Below are positions 8,279-18,596 of a stretch of 60,321 nt of DNA, piece by piece. This stretch comes from Nocardia nova (GTDB taxonomy: Bacteria > Actinomycetota > Actinomycetes > Mycobacteriales > Mycobacteriaceae): positions 1 to 60,321 of the forward strand of contig NZ_PSZE01000038.1 in assembly GCF_002933465.1 (NCBI RefSeq). Direction: 5' to 3'. Each line of letters opens with the position of its first letter. Within the stretch, counting starts at the first letter, position 1. The notes below the pieces were generated by a model, which was given only the letters and a program-made list of their open reading frames with translations, ran no database searches and had not been told where the DNA came from. A program made the translations under genes and the position numbers.

Positions 8279-9487
8279 ATGGCGTTCTATCGGCAACTGG
8301 GTTCCCTACCGCCGAAGCGGCACACCCAGCATCGCGACGAACGGGGGCAGCTGCTCTACGAGGAGCTGATGGGCGAGGAAGGCTTCTCCGGCGATTCGTC
8401 ACTGCTGTATCACCGCGGCCTGCCGCCGGCGATCGTCGACTCCTCGGTCTGGCGGCCGCCGAATCCCCGGACCGTGCCGAACCATCCGCTGCGGCACCGG
8501 CACCTACGACTGCACGAACTGTTCCCCGAGTCCGTGCTCGCGCAGACCGACGTGGTGACGGGCCGCCGTCTGATCCTCGGCAACGACGACGTGCGCATCT
8601 CCTATGTGGCGGCGCTGCGCGAATCATCCTTGTACCGCAACGCGATCGGTGACGAGCTGGTCTACGTCGAATCCGGATCGGGCGTGGTGGACACCGTCTT
8701 CGGGCGGCTACCGGTGCACACGGGCGACCACGTGCTACTACCGCGCGCGACCACGCATCGCTGGCGGCCGGAGGGCCCGGAACCGCTGCGCGGCTACATC
8801 ATCGAGGCGACCGGACACATCACCGCACCGAAGCGGTATCTGTCCGCATTCGGCCAGTTCCTGGAGAATTCGCCGTACTGCGAGCGGGATCTGCACGGTC
8901 CGGCCGAGCCGCTGCAGGAGTCCGGCACCGAGGTCGAGGTGCTGGTGAAACATCGGCCCGGTGCCGAAATACTCGGCACCCGAATGGTGTACGCCGATCA
9001 TCCGTTCGACGTGGTGGGCTGGGACGGCTGCCTGTATCCGTACACCTTCGATATCGCCGATTTCGAGCCGATCACCGGCCGCGTTCATCAGCCGCCCCCG
9101 GTGCACCAGGCCTTCGCGGGGACGAACTTCGTGATCTGCGATTTCGTACCCCGCAAGGTCGACTACCACCCGCTGTCGATTCCGGTGCCCTACTACCACT
9201 CCAATGTCGACTCCGACGAGATTTTGTTCTACTGCGGCGGAAATTACGAGGCCCGCCGCGGTTCCGGTATCGGACCGGGCTCGGTCTCGGTGCATCCGGG
9301 CGGATATGCGCACGGCCCGCAGCCGGGCGCCTATGAGCGCAGTATCGGCGTGGAGTATTTCGACGAACTGGCGGTAATGGTCGACACCTTCCGCCCGCTG
9401 GGGCTCGGCGAGGGTGCCCTGGCCTGCGAGGATCTGGATTACGCGTGGACCTGGTCGGGCCGCGGGCCGAGTTCGGAGCGGGCGTGA
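8279..9487 (+). CDS. hmgA: Homogentisate 1,2-dioxygenase
   Basis: Fe(II) ring-cleaving dioxygenase of tyrosine/phenylalanine breakdown: homogentisate to maleylacetoacetate. 402 residues, cytosolic, full length for the bacterial type. N-terminal cupin features (ELVYVESGSGVVDTVFG, GDHVLLPRATTHRW) precede the catalytic domain (PPPVHQAFAGTNFVICDFV). Probable iron ligands are His307, Glu314 (PYYHSNVDSDEILFYCGG) and His345 (HPGGYAHGPQPG). ATG 8279 follows GGGAGAG. The next gene starts inside its stop codon (GTGA). No maleylacetoacetate isomerase gene is present nearby; actinobacteria often use mycothiol-dependent enzymes for that step. Confidence 0.93.
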   Translation: MAFYRQLGSLPPKRHTQHRDERGQLLYEELMGEEGFSGDSSLLYHRGLPPAIVDSSVWRPPNPRTVPNHPLRHRHLRLHELFPESVLAQTDVVTGRRLILGNDDVRISYVAALRESSLYRNAIGDELVYVESGSGVVDTVFGRLPVHTGDHVLLPRATTHRWRPEGPEPLRGYIIEATGHITAPKRYLSAFGQFLENSPYCERDLHGPAEPLQESGTEVEVLVKHRPGAEILGTRMVYADHPFDVVGWDGCLYPYTFDIADFEPITGRVHQPPPVHQAFAGTNFVICDFVPRKVDYHPLSIPVPYYHSNVDSDEILFYCGGNYEARRGSGIGPGSVSVHPGGYAHGPQPGAYERSIGVEYFDELAVMVDTFRPLGLGEGALACEDLDYAWTWSGRGPSSERA

Positions 9488-10665
9488 ACGCCACGGTCCG
9501 GCTGGGGGTGTCCGAGGATGCCCCTTTCGGGCCGGACAACCTGCCCTACGGGGTGTTCGCACCGCCCGGCGGCGATTTCCGAGTCGGGGTGCGGATCGGC
9601 TCGGATGTCGTGGATCTGGCCGTGTTGCTGGATGATTCGACTTTCGCGCGCCCCGATCTGAACGCATTCCTGGCCCAGGGGCCACAGCGTTGGCACACGG
9701 TGCGCGAACGGCTGCGGGAGGCGGTGCGTGCGCCACTGCCCGAGGCGGTGATTCATCCGGTCGCGTCGGTGCGGTCGAAGCTTCCGATCGCGATCGGCGA
9801 CTATGTGGACTTCTACGCGAGTATCGATCACGCCACCAGACTCGGGCGGTTCCTGCGTCCGAACGGCGAACCGCTGCTGCCGAATTGGCGACACCTGCCG
9901 GTCGGGTATCACGGGCGCGCGGGCAGCGTGGTGGTCTCCGGGACTCCGGTGATCCGGCCCCGCGGCCAGCACCGGACCGGCTCGGGCGCAACGGAATTCG
10001 GGCCGTCCGCACGGCTGGACATCGAGGCGGAACTCGGCTTCGTCGTCGGCGTCGGTTCCGAGATGGGGACATCGATCGCGGTAGACGCGTTCCCCGATCA
10101 TGTTTTCGGCGTGGCGCTGGTCAACGATTGGTCGGCCCGCGACATACAGGCCTGGGAGGGACAGCCGCTCGGCCCCTTCCTCGGCAAATCGTTCGCCACC
10201 TCGCTGGCGGCGTGGATCACTCCGCTCGCCGCGCTGGAATCCGCCCGGATCGCGCTGCCGGAACAAACGCCGGAACCGCTTCCCTATCTACGGGGACAAC
10301 AGGATTGGGGATTCGACATCGATGTGCGCGTGCGCTGGAACGGCGTCCAGGTGAGTGCGCCGCCGTATCGCGCGATGTACTGGTCGGCGGCGCAGATGCT
10401 GGCCCATCTGACCGCCAACGGCGCCGGCACCCGGCCCGGCGACCTGTTCGCCTCCGGCACCATCTCGGGCCCCCACCGGGAACAGAGCGGATCGTTCATC
10501 GAACTCTCCGGCAACGGCGCCGAACCCGTCGACATCGGCGGCTCCGAGCGGACCTTCCTCGCCGACGGGGATACCGTCCTTCTCACCGCCACGGCCCCTG
10601 GCCCCGGCGGCTCGCCTATTGCGTTAGGCGAGGTCAGCAGCCGCATCCTGCCCGCCCGCCGCTGA
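9484..10665 (+). CDS. fahA: Fumarylacetoacetase
   Basis: Last step of homogentisate catabolism: fumarylacetoacetate to fumarate and acetoacetate. 393 residues with the FAH N-terminal domain (YGVFAPPGG, FRVGVRIGSDVVDL) and catalytic domain. Metal and substrate motifs are clear: DFYASIDHATRLG, WRHLPVGYHGRAGSVV, DIEAELGFVVG (metal Glu), NDWSARDIQAWEGQPLG, and LGKSFATS. GTG 9484 overlaps the hmgA stop as GTGA, giving the family's normal N-terminus; a GTG at 9445 would add 13 non-family residues. Co-transcribed and translationally coupled with hmgA. Confidence 0.93.
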   Translation: MNATVRLGVSEDAPFGPDNLPYGVFAPPGGDFRVGVRIGSDVVDLAVLLDDSTFARPDLNAFLAQGPQRWHTVRERLREAVRAPLPEAVIHPVASVRSKLPIAIGDYVDFYASIDHATRLGRFLRPNGEPLLPNWRHLPVGYHGRAGSVVVSGTPVIRPRGQHRTGSGATEFGPSARLDIEAELGFVVGVGSEMGTSIAVDAFPDHVFGVALVNDWSARDIQAWEGQPLGPFLGKSFATSLAAWITPLAALESARIALPEQTPEPLPYLRGQQDWGFDIDVRVRWNGVQVSAPPYRAMYWSAAQMLAHLTANGAGTRPGDLFASGTISGPHREQSGSFIELSGNGAEPVDIGGSERTFLADGDTVLLTATAPGPGGSPIALGEVSSRILPARR

Positions 10666-10814
10666 TCGGCGGAGTGCGACCGTCCTGGCGGACACCCCCC
10701 GATAATCGTGCAGCGCGACTACAATGTGAGAGGCGTCACAGCGCACGCAACGCGTCTTCCACGTCGTTCGGCGCGGTGAACACCATCGGCAGCGTGGCTT
10801 TATGAGGAGCAGCT

Positions 10815-12608
10815 ATGCGCGAATACAGCCTGCCGGCCCTATACGAAGTTCCCCCCGGCGCCACCCTCGGCGACCTTGTTCACCGCAACGCCGAACGGTA
10901 TCCCGACGTCGCGGTCATCGCTCGAAAACGCGACTCCAGGTGGGAGGATCTGACCTCGGTCGAATTCCTCGCCGAGGTGCGAGCGGCGGCCAAGGGCCTG
11001 ATCGCCAGTGGTATCGAGCCGGGCGACCGGGTGGCTATCATGTCCCGCACCCGGTACGAGTGGACACTGCTCGATTTCGCCATCTGGTGCGCCGCGGCCG
11101 TTTCCGTTCCGGTGTACGAGACGTCCTCGGCCGAACAGGTCCAATGGATACTCTCCGATTCCGGAGCCGTCGCGGTGATCACGGAAACCGCCGCGCACAC
11201 GGCCGTCGTGGGCAAGGTGCAAGAACAGGTGCCCGATCTCGCGCACATCTGGGAGATCGAGGCGGACGCGGTCGCCACCCTCGCGCGAACCGGCGCCGAT
11301 ATCACCGACGCCGCGCTGGACGAACGGCGGTCAGCGATCGCAGCGGACTCTCTCGCGACCATTGTCTACACCTCCGGCACCACCGGCCGGCCCAAAGGAT
11401 GCCGGATCACCCACGGCAACTTCCTCGGCGAACTGAGCAATGCGACCGCACGCCTGCCGCAGTTGTTCCGCACGGGTGAGTCGTCGGTCCTGCTGTTTCT
11501 GCCGCTGGCCCACGTGTTCGGGCGGATCGTCGAGGTGGCCGCCGCGCTCGTACCGATCAAGATCGGTCATGTCGGCGACGTCAAGAACGTCACCGACGAG
11601 CTGGGAACCTTCCGGCCGACGCTGATCCTCGGCGTACCGAGGGTATTCGAAAAAGTCTTCAACGCGGCACGCACGCAGGCGCAGTTGACGCACCGGGGCC
11701 GGATCTTCGACATCGCCGCCGCTACGGCGATCGCCTACAGCCGCGCCTTGGATCACGACCACGTCCCGCTGGGCCTGCGCTTACGCCATCGGCTGTTCGA
11801 CCGTTTGGTGTACCGCAAGCTGCGAGCCGCGCTCGGTGGCCGGGCCACGCACGCCCTCTCCGGTGGTGCGCCACTCGGCGAACGGCTGGGGCACTTCTTC
11901 CGCGGCGTCGGCTTCACGGTGCTGGAGGGTTACGGGCTGACCGAAACCTCCGGAATCGCCACCTTCAACCCGGACGACCGGCCGAAGATCGGAACCGTCG
12001 GCCAGTCGGTACCGGGCACCACGGTTCGCATCGATGAGGACGGCGAGATCCTGCTCCGGGGCCCCCAGATGTTCCCCGGCTATTGGAACAACCCCGTGGC
12101 CACGGCGCACACCTTCCGCGACGACTGGTTCGCCACCGGCGACATCGGCTCACTCGACGACGAGGGCTACCTCGCCATCACCGGCCGCAAGAAAGAACTC
12201 ATCGTGACCGCCGGCGGCAAGAACGTCGCCCCAGCGGTGATCGAAGACCGCATTCGAGCCCACGCCATCATCGGCGAAGTCGTGGTCGTCGGCGACGCCA
12301 AACCGTACGTCACCTGTCTGGTGACCGTCGACAGCGAGCACTTCCCGATCTGGAAGCAGCTGCACAGCAAACCCCCCGAGGCCACCCTCGCCGACCTCGA
12401 TTCCGACCCGGAGCTGCTGGGCGCGATCCAGGACGCCGTCGACGACGGCAACGCGGCCGTATCCCGAGCCGAGGCGGTCCGGAAGTTCAGGCTGCTGCGC
12501 ACCGAATTCAGTGAAGCCAACGGCTATCTCACGCCGTCGCTGAAACTGAAGCGCAATGTGGTGTTGCGCGACTTCGCCGACGAAATCGACGCCCTGTATT
12601 CGACGTGA
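10815..12608 (+). CDS. Long-chain acyl-CoA synthetase, FadD15-like
   Basis: AMP-forming ligase that activates fatty acids to acyl-CoA; 597 residues, membrane-associated at most. The adenylation P-loop TIVYTSGTTGRPKGCRITH, GYGLTETSG, and the D-W-F-A-T-G-D motif (RDDWFATGDIG) are present, as is the C-terminal GRKKELIVTAGGKNVAP with the hinge Lys. The ~600-residue length and the ending KLKRNVVLRDFADEIDALY match the FAA1/FadD15 type. ATG 10815 follows GAGGAG by seven bases. It lies 149 bases after fahA, so it may have its own promoter. Chain-length preference cannot be read from sequence. Confidence 0.9.
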   Translation: MREYSLPALYEVPPGATLGDLVHRNAERYPDVAVIARKRDSRWEDLTSVEFLAEVRAAAKGLIASGIEPGDRVAIMSRTRYEWTLLDFAIWCAAAVSVPVYETSSAEQVQWILSDSGAVAVITETAAHTAVVGKVQEQVPDLAHIWEIEADAVATLARTGADITDAALDERRSAIAADSLATIVYTSGTTGRPKGCRITHGNFLGELSNATARLPQLFRTGESSVLLFLPLAHVFGRIVEVAAALVPIKIGHVGDVKNVTDELGTFRPTLILGVPRVFEKVFNAARTQAQLTHRGRIFDIAAATAIAYSRALDHDHVPLGLRLRHRLFDRLVYRKLRAALGGRATHALSGGAPLGERLGHFFRGVGFTVLEGYGLTETSGIATFNPDDRPKIGTVGQSVPGTTVRIDEDGEILLRGPQMFPGYWNNPVATAHTFRDDWFATGDIGSLDDEGYLAITGRKKELIVTAGGKNVAPAVIEDRIRAHAIIGEVVVVGDAKPYVTCLVTVDSEHFPIWKQLHSKPPEATLADLDSDPELLGAIQDAVDDGNAAVSRAEAVRKFRLLRTEFSEANGYLTPSLKLKRNVVLRDFADEIDALYST

Positions 12609-13020
12609 TCGGCTCGCCCGAGGTGGCTACGAAGCGCGTTGCGGATCACGGCTGCCGGTGGGTGCCGATATCCATAATCCTGCAGCCGCGGCCATCACAG
12701 ATGCACGGACTTTCAACTCGGCTCCCCCCGCCGGGCGCCGAACGGCGCCATCTCGAACAACCACCGCCCCCTTGGTGATTCGTGTCGAAAGTAGACGAAG
12801 CTCCGAGGTCTGTCCACGGATTTCGGCGCACCCACCGTCGTCGGCTCGGATAATCGCGGCCGTGGTGACACTGCGGCCATCGCAATGAATCCAGCAAGTC
12901 GAGTCGTCGTCCGACGACCGCATGGCAGGGTTCGCCGGGCCGGCAGTTCGAGCACGCCGCCGCTGCGGTCCCAGTGACGCGTCCCACCGAGACGGGGTAC
13001 CCTCGGCCGGGTATCACACG
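12609..13020. other. Gap between fadD and the thiC leader
   Basis: About 410 bases with no recognised gene. Open frames on both strands are Arg/Ser-rich and lack start-site or family signals. The thiC promoter must lie at the right end, just before the riboswitch; no clear -35/-10 pair was seen. Confidence 0.4.
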
Positions 13021-13127
13021 TGCCAACGGGGGCTCGCACCAGCGGGCTGAGAGGACGGCTAGCCCATTCGGGCGGATCAGGGCCGTCGACCGTACGAACC
13101 TGACCGGGTAATGCCGGCGTAGGGAGG
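13021..13127 (+). promoter_or_regulatory. TPP riboswitch (THI element)
   Basis: Leader RNA that binds thiamine pyrophosphate. The hallmark segments are in order: GGGGGCTCGC at the P1/P2 entrance, GGGCTGAGAGG, then GAACCTGACCGGGTAATGCC and GGCGTAGGGAGG. The 3' strand (AGGGAGG, ending about 13127) is also the purine-rich site before ATG 13141, so ligand binding can hide the ribosome site. This predicts translational repression of thiC when thiamine is plentiful (established for the class; mechanism here inferred). Confidence 0.95.
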
Positions 13128-13140
13128 ATTGAGAGTTCAT

Positions 13141-14772
<1,632 letters not shown>

Positions 14773-14817
14773 CAGCGAAAGCTGTTGTGCCGTAACGGTT
14801 CGGCCGTTGCGCTGCGT

Positions 14818-14856
14818 GCGCCGACGCTCGCCCGCCGCCAGGGCGGGCGTCGGCGC
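14818..14856 (+). terminator. thiC terminator hairpin
   Basis: 16-bp stem beginning 46 bases after the thiC stop: GCGCCGACGC-T-CGCCC pairs with GGGCG-G-GCGTCGGCGC around a 7-base loop, with one T-G wobble. No T-tract. Confidence 0.75.
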
Positions 14857-14881
14857 CGCAGATGTGCCGCACGCCCGCAGC

Positions 14882-14965
14882 TCATCGCTCGATGTTCGCG
14901 AGCGTCCGGATTCCGGTGAGGATCACGGGTACGCCGGCATCGAACTCCGCAGGCGGCCGGCGCAA
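14882..14965 (-). pseudogene. Possible tail of a TetR gene
   Basis: Minus-strand reading gives about 28 codons between a TAG and a TGA; the end reads EFDAGVPVILTGIRTLAN, which looks like the last helix of a TetR-family protein. It directly follows (in the minus direction) the stop of an intact tetR. There is no start codon of its own. Probably a leftover from a tandem or replaced repressor gene. Confidence 0.25.
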
Positions 14966-14968
14966 CCG

Positions 14969-15616
14969 CTACGTGCGCGGCTGCCAGCGCGCGGCGAAAT
15001 CCTCGGGTTGCGGTGCGGGGCCGGGGAGCTCGCCCGGGGTGCGCAGACCGTCGAGCAGCAGGGCGAGCATGCGATGACGCAGTTGCGTGGTCCGAGTGGG
15101 ATCGGGGAGGACGATCGCCGCACACGCCTCCAGCACCAGGCTGAGGTCGGCGACCGTCACCCCGTCACGTACGGCGCCGGATAGCTCTGCCCGGCGCAGT
15201 ATTTCCTCGTTCAGCTCCACCGAGCGCCGCACCTGAGGCGCGAAGGATTCGTCCGGTGTGAACGTCCCGGCCAGTCGCACGGTCAGCGAATGCACATCGG
15301 CGTCGACCACCCGGCGCAGGAATTCGGCGAGCACGTCGGCGTCCGCCGCCGACTCCAGCGCGGCCTCGGCCTCGGCGTTGTAGCGGCACAAACCCTGGTA
15401 GCAGAGAGTGCGCAGCAGCGCCTCCTTACTCGGATAGCGGCGATACAGCGCGCTGATCCCCACCCCGGCCCGTTCGGCGACGGCCGAGATCGGCGCGGTC
15501 GCATCCGCGAGGAAGACCGCGCGGGCGGCGTCGAGGATGATCCCGTCGTTGCGCGCGGCCTGCGCCTTGCGGCCGGGAAGCGCCTGGTGAGCTGAGGCGT
15601 CGGCTGATTTCGGCAT
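14969..15616 (-). CDS. TetR family regulator of the epoxide hydrolase
   Basis: 215 residues. Helix-turn-helix near residues 25-65 (IILDAARAVFLADATAPISAVAERAGVG split over helices 1-2, then ISALYRRYPSKEALLRTL). The ligand domain ends with a Pro-rich tail. ATG 15616. It is divergent from an epoxide hydrolase gene, and the 86-base gap is filled by a nested palindrome, the usual arrangement for an autoregulated repressor controlling its neighbour. The ligand is unknown; an epoxide or related hydrophobic compound is plausible. Confidence 0.87.
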   Translation of the reverse strand: MPKSADASAHQALPGRKAQAARNDGIILDAARAVFLADATAPISAVAERAGVGISALYRRYPSKEALLRTLCYQGLCRYNAEAEAALESAADADVLAEFLRRVVDADVHSLTVRLAGTFTPDESFAPQVRRSVELNEEILRRAELSGAVRDGVTVADLSLVLEACAAIVLPDPTRTTQLRHRMLALLLDGLRTPGELPGPAPQPEDFAARWQPRT

Positions 15617-15636
15617 GGTTTCAGCGTAGCACTTGA

Positions 15637-15686
15637 AACGGAATGATCCGTTCTGATACGATTGAATCAGAACAAAACATTCCGTT
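15637..15686. promoter_or_regulatory. Nested double dyad operator between tetR and hydrolase gene
   Basis: Two perfect inverted repeats share one centre: outer arms ACGGAATG (15638-15645) / CATTCCGT (15678-15685) and inner arms GTTCTGAT (15650-15657) / ATCAGAAC (15666-15673). The left half is itself a TetR-like palindrome, ACGGA-ATGA-TCCGT. This fits two repressor dimers on adjacent sites covering both divergent promoters. Confidence 0.75.
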
Positions 15687-15702
15687 CCATAGGGAGGCGA
15701 TC

Positions 15703-16836
15703 ATGACCATCCGCCCGTTCCACATCGATATCCCGCAGGACCGCCTCGACGACCTCGCCGATCGGCTGCGCCGGGCGCTGTGGCCGAACGAGCTGTCCGG
15801 CGTCGGTGACGCCTACGGTGTGCCGGGCGATCGGGTGCGCGCGCTGGCCGAGTACTGGCTGAACGAATTCGACTGGCGGGCAACGGAAGCGCGGCTCAAT
15901 GCGCATCCGCAGTTCCGTACGGAAATCGACGGCGAGAACATCCACTTCCTGCACGTCCGCTCATCGCGGCCGGACGCCCTGCCGGTGATCCTCACCCACG
16001 GCTGGCCCGGTTCGGTCCTGGAGTACCTGGACGTGATCGAGGCCCTCACCGAGCCGGAATCCCCCGACCATCCGGCCTTCCACGTGGTCGTGCCGTCGCT
16101 GCCGGGTTTCGGCTTCTCCGGCCCGACCCGCAGCGCCGGCTGGGATACCCAGCGCACCGCCCGCGCCTGGGTGGAACTGATGGATCGGCTCGGCTACCAG
16201 CGCTTCGGCGCGATCGGCAACGACGGCGGGTCGATGATCTCCCCCGAGATCGGCCGGCTGGCCGGTGATCGCGTGGCGGGGGTCCACGTGACGCAGTTGT
16301 TCTCCTTCCCCTCCGGGGATCCGGCGGAATTCGAGGGATTGTCCGAAGAGGACCTCGGCGCGCTGGCGCACCTGCAGTGGTTCCAGGACAACAAGATGGG
16401 GTTCAACATCCTGTGCAGCCAGCAACCGCAGACGCTGGCCTACGCGCTCAGCGACTCTCCGCTGGGGCTTTTGGGCTGGAACGCACAGCTTTTCGGCGAA
16501 AGCCTCGATCCGGAATTCGTGATCGGCAACATCGCGCTGTACTGGCTCACCGGCACCGCGTCCTCCTCGATCCGGTTCTACTACGAGAACGCCCACGCCA
16601 CCGAGCGGCCGAGCGAGCCGACCACCACCCCGACCGCACTGGCCATGTTCGCCGGAGATTTCCGGTCGATCCGCCGCTTCGCCGAGCGCGATCACAAGAA
16701 CATCGTCAGCTGGAATTCCTATGACGCGGGTTCGGTGACCGGTGGGCCGAACGACGCGGCCGGCCACTACGCCGCGCACGAGGCACCCGCGGTCCTGGTC
16801 GGCGACATCCGGCGGTTCTTCGCCCTGGTGCGGTGA
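15703..16836 (+). CDS. Epoxide hydrolase with EHN domain
   Basis: Alpha/beta-hydrolase that opens epoxides to diols; 377 residues. An N-terminal EHN domain (MTIRPFHIDIPQDRLDDLAD ... ELSGVGDAYGVP, about 1-110) precedes the hydrolase fold: oxyanion motif LTHGWPGSVLEY, nucleophile elbow GAIGNDGGSMIS (Asp), and the late-strand His in the C-terminal part (HYAAHEAPAVLVGDIRRF). ATG 15703 follows GGGAGGCGATC; longer reading upstream would run through the operator. Likely repressed by the divergent TetR. The substrate is unknown: a terpene, fatty-acid or xenobiotic epoxide is possible. Confidence 0.88.
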   Translation: MTIRPFHIDIPQDRLDDLADRLRRALWPNELSGVGDAYGVPGDRVRALAEYWLNEFDWRATEARLNAHPQFRTEIDGENIHFLHVRSSRPDALPVILTHGWPGSVLEYLDVIEALTEPESPDHPAFHVVVPSLPGFGFSGPTRSAGWDTQRTARAWVELMDRLGYQRFGAIGNDGGSMISPEIGRLAGDRVAGVHVTQLFSFPSGDPAEFEGLSEEDLGALAHLQWFQDNKMGFNILCSQQPQTLAYALSDSPLGLLGWNAQLFGESLDPEFVIGNIALYWLTGTASSSIRFYYENAHATERPSEPTTTPTALAMFAGDFRSIRRFAERDHKNIVSWNSYDAGSVTGGPNDAAGHYAAHEAPAVLVGDIRRFFALVR

Positions 16837-16845
16837 GTTCGGTCT

Positions 16846-16873
16846 GCTGAGCAGTCGCACCCGACTGCTCAGC
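16846..16873. terminator. Bidirectional terminator
   Basis: Perfect 12-bp stem GCTGAGCAGTCG / CGACTGCTCAGC with a 4-base loop. It lies between the convergent ends of the epoxide hydrolase (16836) and the small basic protein (16881). Confidence 0.85.
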
Positions 16874-16880
16874 GCCGGCC

Positions 16881-17018
16881 CTACCGGTGCTTCTTCCCTT
16901 CGAAGGTGGTCTCGACACCCGACTGGGTGACGCCCTTGGCCTTCTTCTCCGCTCGCTTCTCCTTGAGCGACTTTCCGGACTTCTTGGACATTGTGCTGCG
17001 CGGAGATTTGTCGGACAT
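16881..17018 (-). CDS. Small basic conserved protein
   Basis: 45 residues, about one-third Lys/Arg (MSDKSPRSTMSKKSGKSLKE ... AEKKAKGVTQSGVETT, ending GKKHR). ATG 17018 follows AAAGGACCTT. The composition suggests nucleic-acid or ribosome binding, or a disordered regulator; no domain is recognised. From memory, very similar short proteins occur widely in Nocardia and mycobacteria. It is divergent from thiD with 90 bases between starts and ends at a shared terminator. Confidence 0.7.
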   Translation of the reverse strand: MSDKSPRSTMSKKSGKSLKEKRAEKKAKGVTQSGVETTFEGKKHR

Positions 17019-17108
17019 AAGGTCCTTTGTTTGCAGGAACTGAGTGATCCTGATACCTCGACCGTACGCGCTGCGCGTCCGATCGGGCGGCGTCGTAGGG
17101 TCTGATTC

Positions 17109-17954
17109 GTGAAATTGCTGCCGTTGCCGGAACCGGGCGCGACCCCGGTCCGGGTGCTGACCATCGCCGGAACCGACTCCGGAGGTGGGGCGGGAATCCA
17201 GGCCGATTCGCGGACCATGGCATTGCTGGGTGTCCACGCCTGCGTGGCCGTGGCCGCGGTGACGGTGCAGAACTCGGTGGGCGTCAGCGGCTTTCACGAG
17301 ATTCCGCCGCAGACCGTCGCCGATCAGGTGCGGGTGGTCACCGGTGATATCGGCGTCGCGGCGGCCAAGACGGGCATGCTGGCCTCGACCGCCATCATCG
17401 AGGCGGTGGCGCAGGTCTGCGACGAGGTCGGTATCGGAGGTGACGGCACGGTGCCGCTGGTGGTCGACCCGGTCGCGGCCTCCATGCACGGGGACCCACT
17501 GCTGCACGCGGAAGCTGTGGACGCACTGCGCTCGGTCCTCATTCCGCACGCCACGCTGGTGACCCCGAATCTGGACGAGGTCCGGCTGCTCACCGGCATC
17601 GTCGTCACCGACGACCGCACCGCCCGCAAGGCCGCCGAGGCACTGATCGCACTCGGCCCGCGCTGGGCCGTTGTCAAGGGCGGGCACCTGCGCTCCTCCG
17701 AATTCAGTACCGATCTGCTGTTCGACGGCGACCGATTCCGCGAGCTCACCGCGCTCCGCATCACGACCGGTAACGATCACGGCGGCGGCGACACCCTGGC
17801 CGCCGCCTCCGCCTGCGCGCTGGCACACGGCTACCAGGTGCCCGAGGCGGTGGCCTTCGCCAAGGAGTGGACCACGCGCTGTCTGAAGGATGCCTACGAC
17901 CTCGGCGCCGGCCACGGTCCAGTGTCACCGCTGTGGCGGCTGCGCGAGAACTGA
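17109..17954 (+). CDS. thiD: HMP / HMP-phosphate kinase ThiD
   Basis: Phosphorylates hydroxymethylpyrimidine and then its monophosphate to HMP-PP for thiamine assembly. 281 residues, ribokinase-like fold. Motifs: TIAGTDSGGGAGIQAD (substrate loop near residue 20), VVDPVAASMHGDPLL, TPNLDEVRLLTG, and the anion hole ITTGNDHGGGDTLAAA with catalytic Asp. In the usual G(T/S)GCT position Cys is replaced, giving GGGDT. GTG 17109 starts the protein. Paired with thiC as in the remembered Rv0422c-Rv0423c block; no TPP riboswitch was seen in its own leader. Confidence 0.93.
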   Translation: MKLLPLPEPGATPVRVLTIAGTDSGGGAGIQADSRTMALLGVHACVAVAAVTVQNSVGVSGFHEIPPQTVADQVRVVTGDIGVAAAKTGMLASTAIIEAVAQVCDEVGIGGDGTVPLVVDPVAASMHGDPLLHAEAVDALRSVLIPHATLVTPNLDEVRLLTGIVVTDDRTARKAAEALIALGPRWAVVKGGHLRSSEFSTDLLFDGDRFRELTALRITTGNDHGGGDTLAAASACALAHGYQVPEAVAFAKEWTTRCLKDAYDLGAGHGPVSPLWRLREN

Positions 17955-18014
17955 TCCGATCCAACCGATTTCACACTTCCGAGATATGTCGTACCCCTCC
18001 GGCAAACTGCCCAC

Positions 18015-18512
18015 ATGAACGAATCCGACTCGGTTCCCCAGCGCGACATCAGCTCCTACGACGATCCGGACGCACCATGGAATCAGGCCTTCAGCGAGGG
18101 CGATATCAAGACCTGGAACGCTCCTGTCATCGAGGAGTTCCGGGCGAACTGCGGTAAGGTCGGAGGCTCCTACGAAGGCGCCACCCTGCTGCTGCTCACT
18201 ACGACGGGCGCCGGCAGCGGCAAGCCGCATACCGTGCCGCTGGGCGTGCTGTATCGCGACGACACCCCGTACCTGAGTTCGTTCATCGAGAACAAGTACC
18301 CGGCGTGGTACCACAACATCACAGCGAACCCGCAGGTCACCGTCGAATTGGGCGGCAAGACCTACCACGGTGTCGGCCGGGCCCTCACGGGCGCCGAATA
18401 CGACGAGTTCGCCGGCTGGGTGCTGGCGAACAATGCCCTGCTGGCCGATTTCCAGTCCCGGACCGAGCGGCCGGTTCCCCTGGTCGTGCTGGAGCTCGGC
18501 GCCCCGGTGTAG
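18015..18512 (+). CDS. F420-type nitroreductase family protein (DUF385/Ddn-like)
   Basis: 165 residues of the flavin/deazaflavin-dependent split-barrel family. The core LLLLTTTGAGSGKPHTVPLG is the typical cofactor phosphate-binding segment, followed by YPAWYHNITANPQVTVELG and a C-terminal RPVPLVVLELG. Family members reduce quinones or nitro compounds with F420H2 or bind other cofactors. The fgd1 gene that makes F420H2 is elsewhere in this window. ATG 18015. The longer charged N-terminus (~40 residues) before the barrel is usual for one Ddn subgroup. Substrate unknown. Confidence 0.85.
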   Translation: MNESDSVPQRDISSYDDPDAPWNQAFSEGDIKTWNAPVIEEFRANCGKVGGSYEGATLLLLTTTGAGSGKPHTVPLGVLYRDDTPYLSSFIENKYPAWYHNITANPQVTVELGGKTYHGVGRALTGAEYDEFAGWVLANNALLADFQSRTERPVPLVVLELGAPV

Positions 18513-18596
18513 TGCGGAGGAAGGCGCCGCGGCGCTCCCAGGTATCTCCCAGCCAGGGCGCAGCACTGCCCAAGGCTGGTGGCCGACATTGGGACG

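Noticed and set aside
9445..9483. Earlier GTG start for fahA
   Set aside because: Would add 13 residues that are simply hmgA codons in another frame and lose the GTGA junction.
8738..10072. 444-codon minus-strand frame across hmgA-fahA
   Set aside because: Arg/Pro-rich shadow that crosses two clear plus-strand genes.
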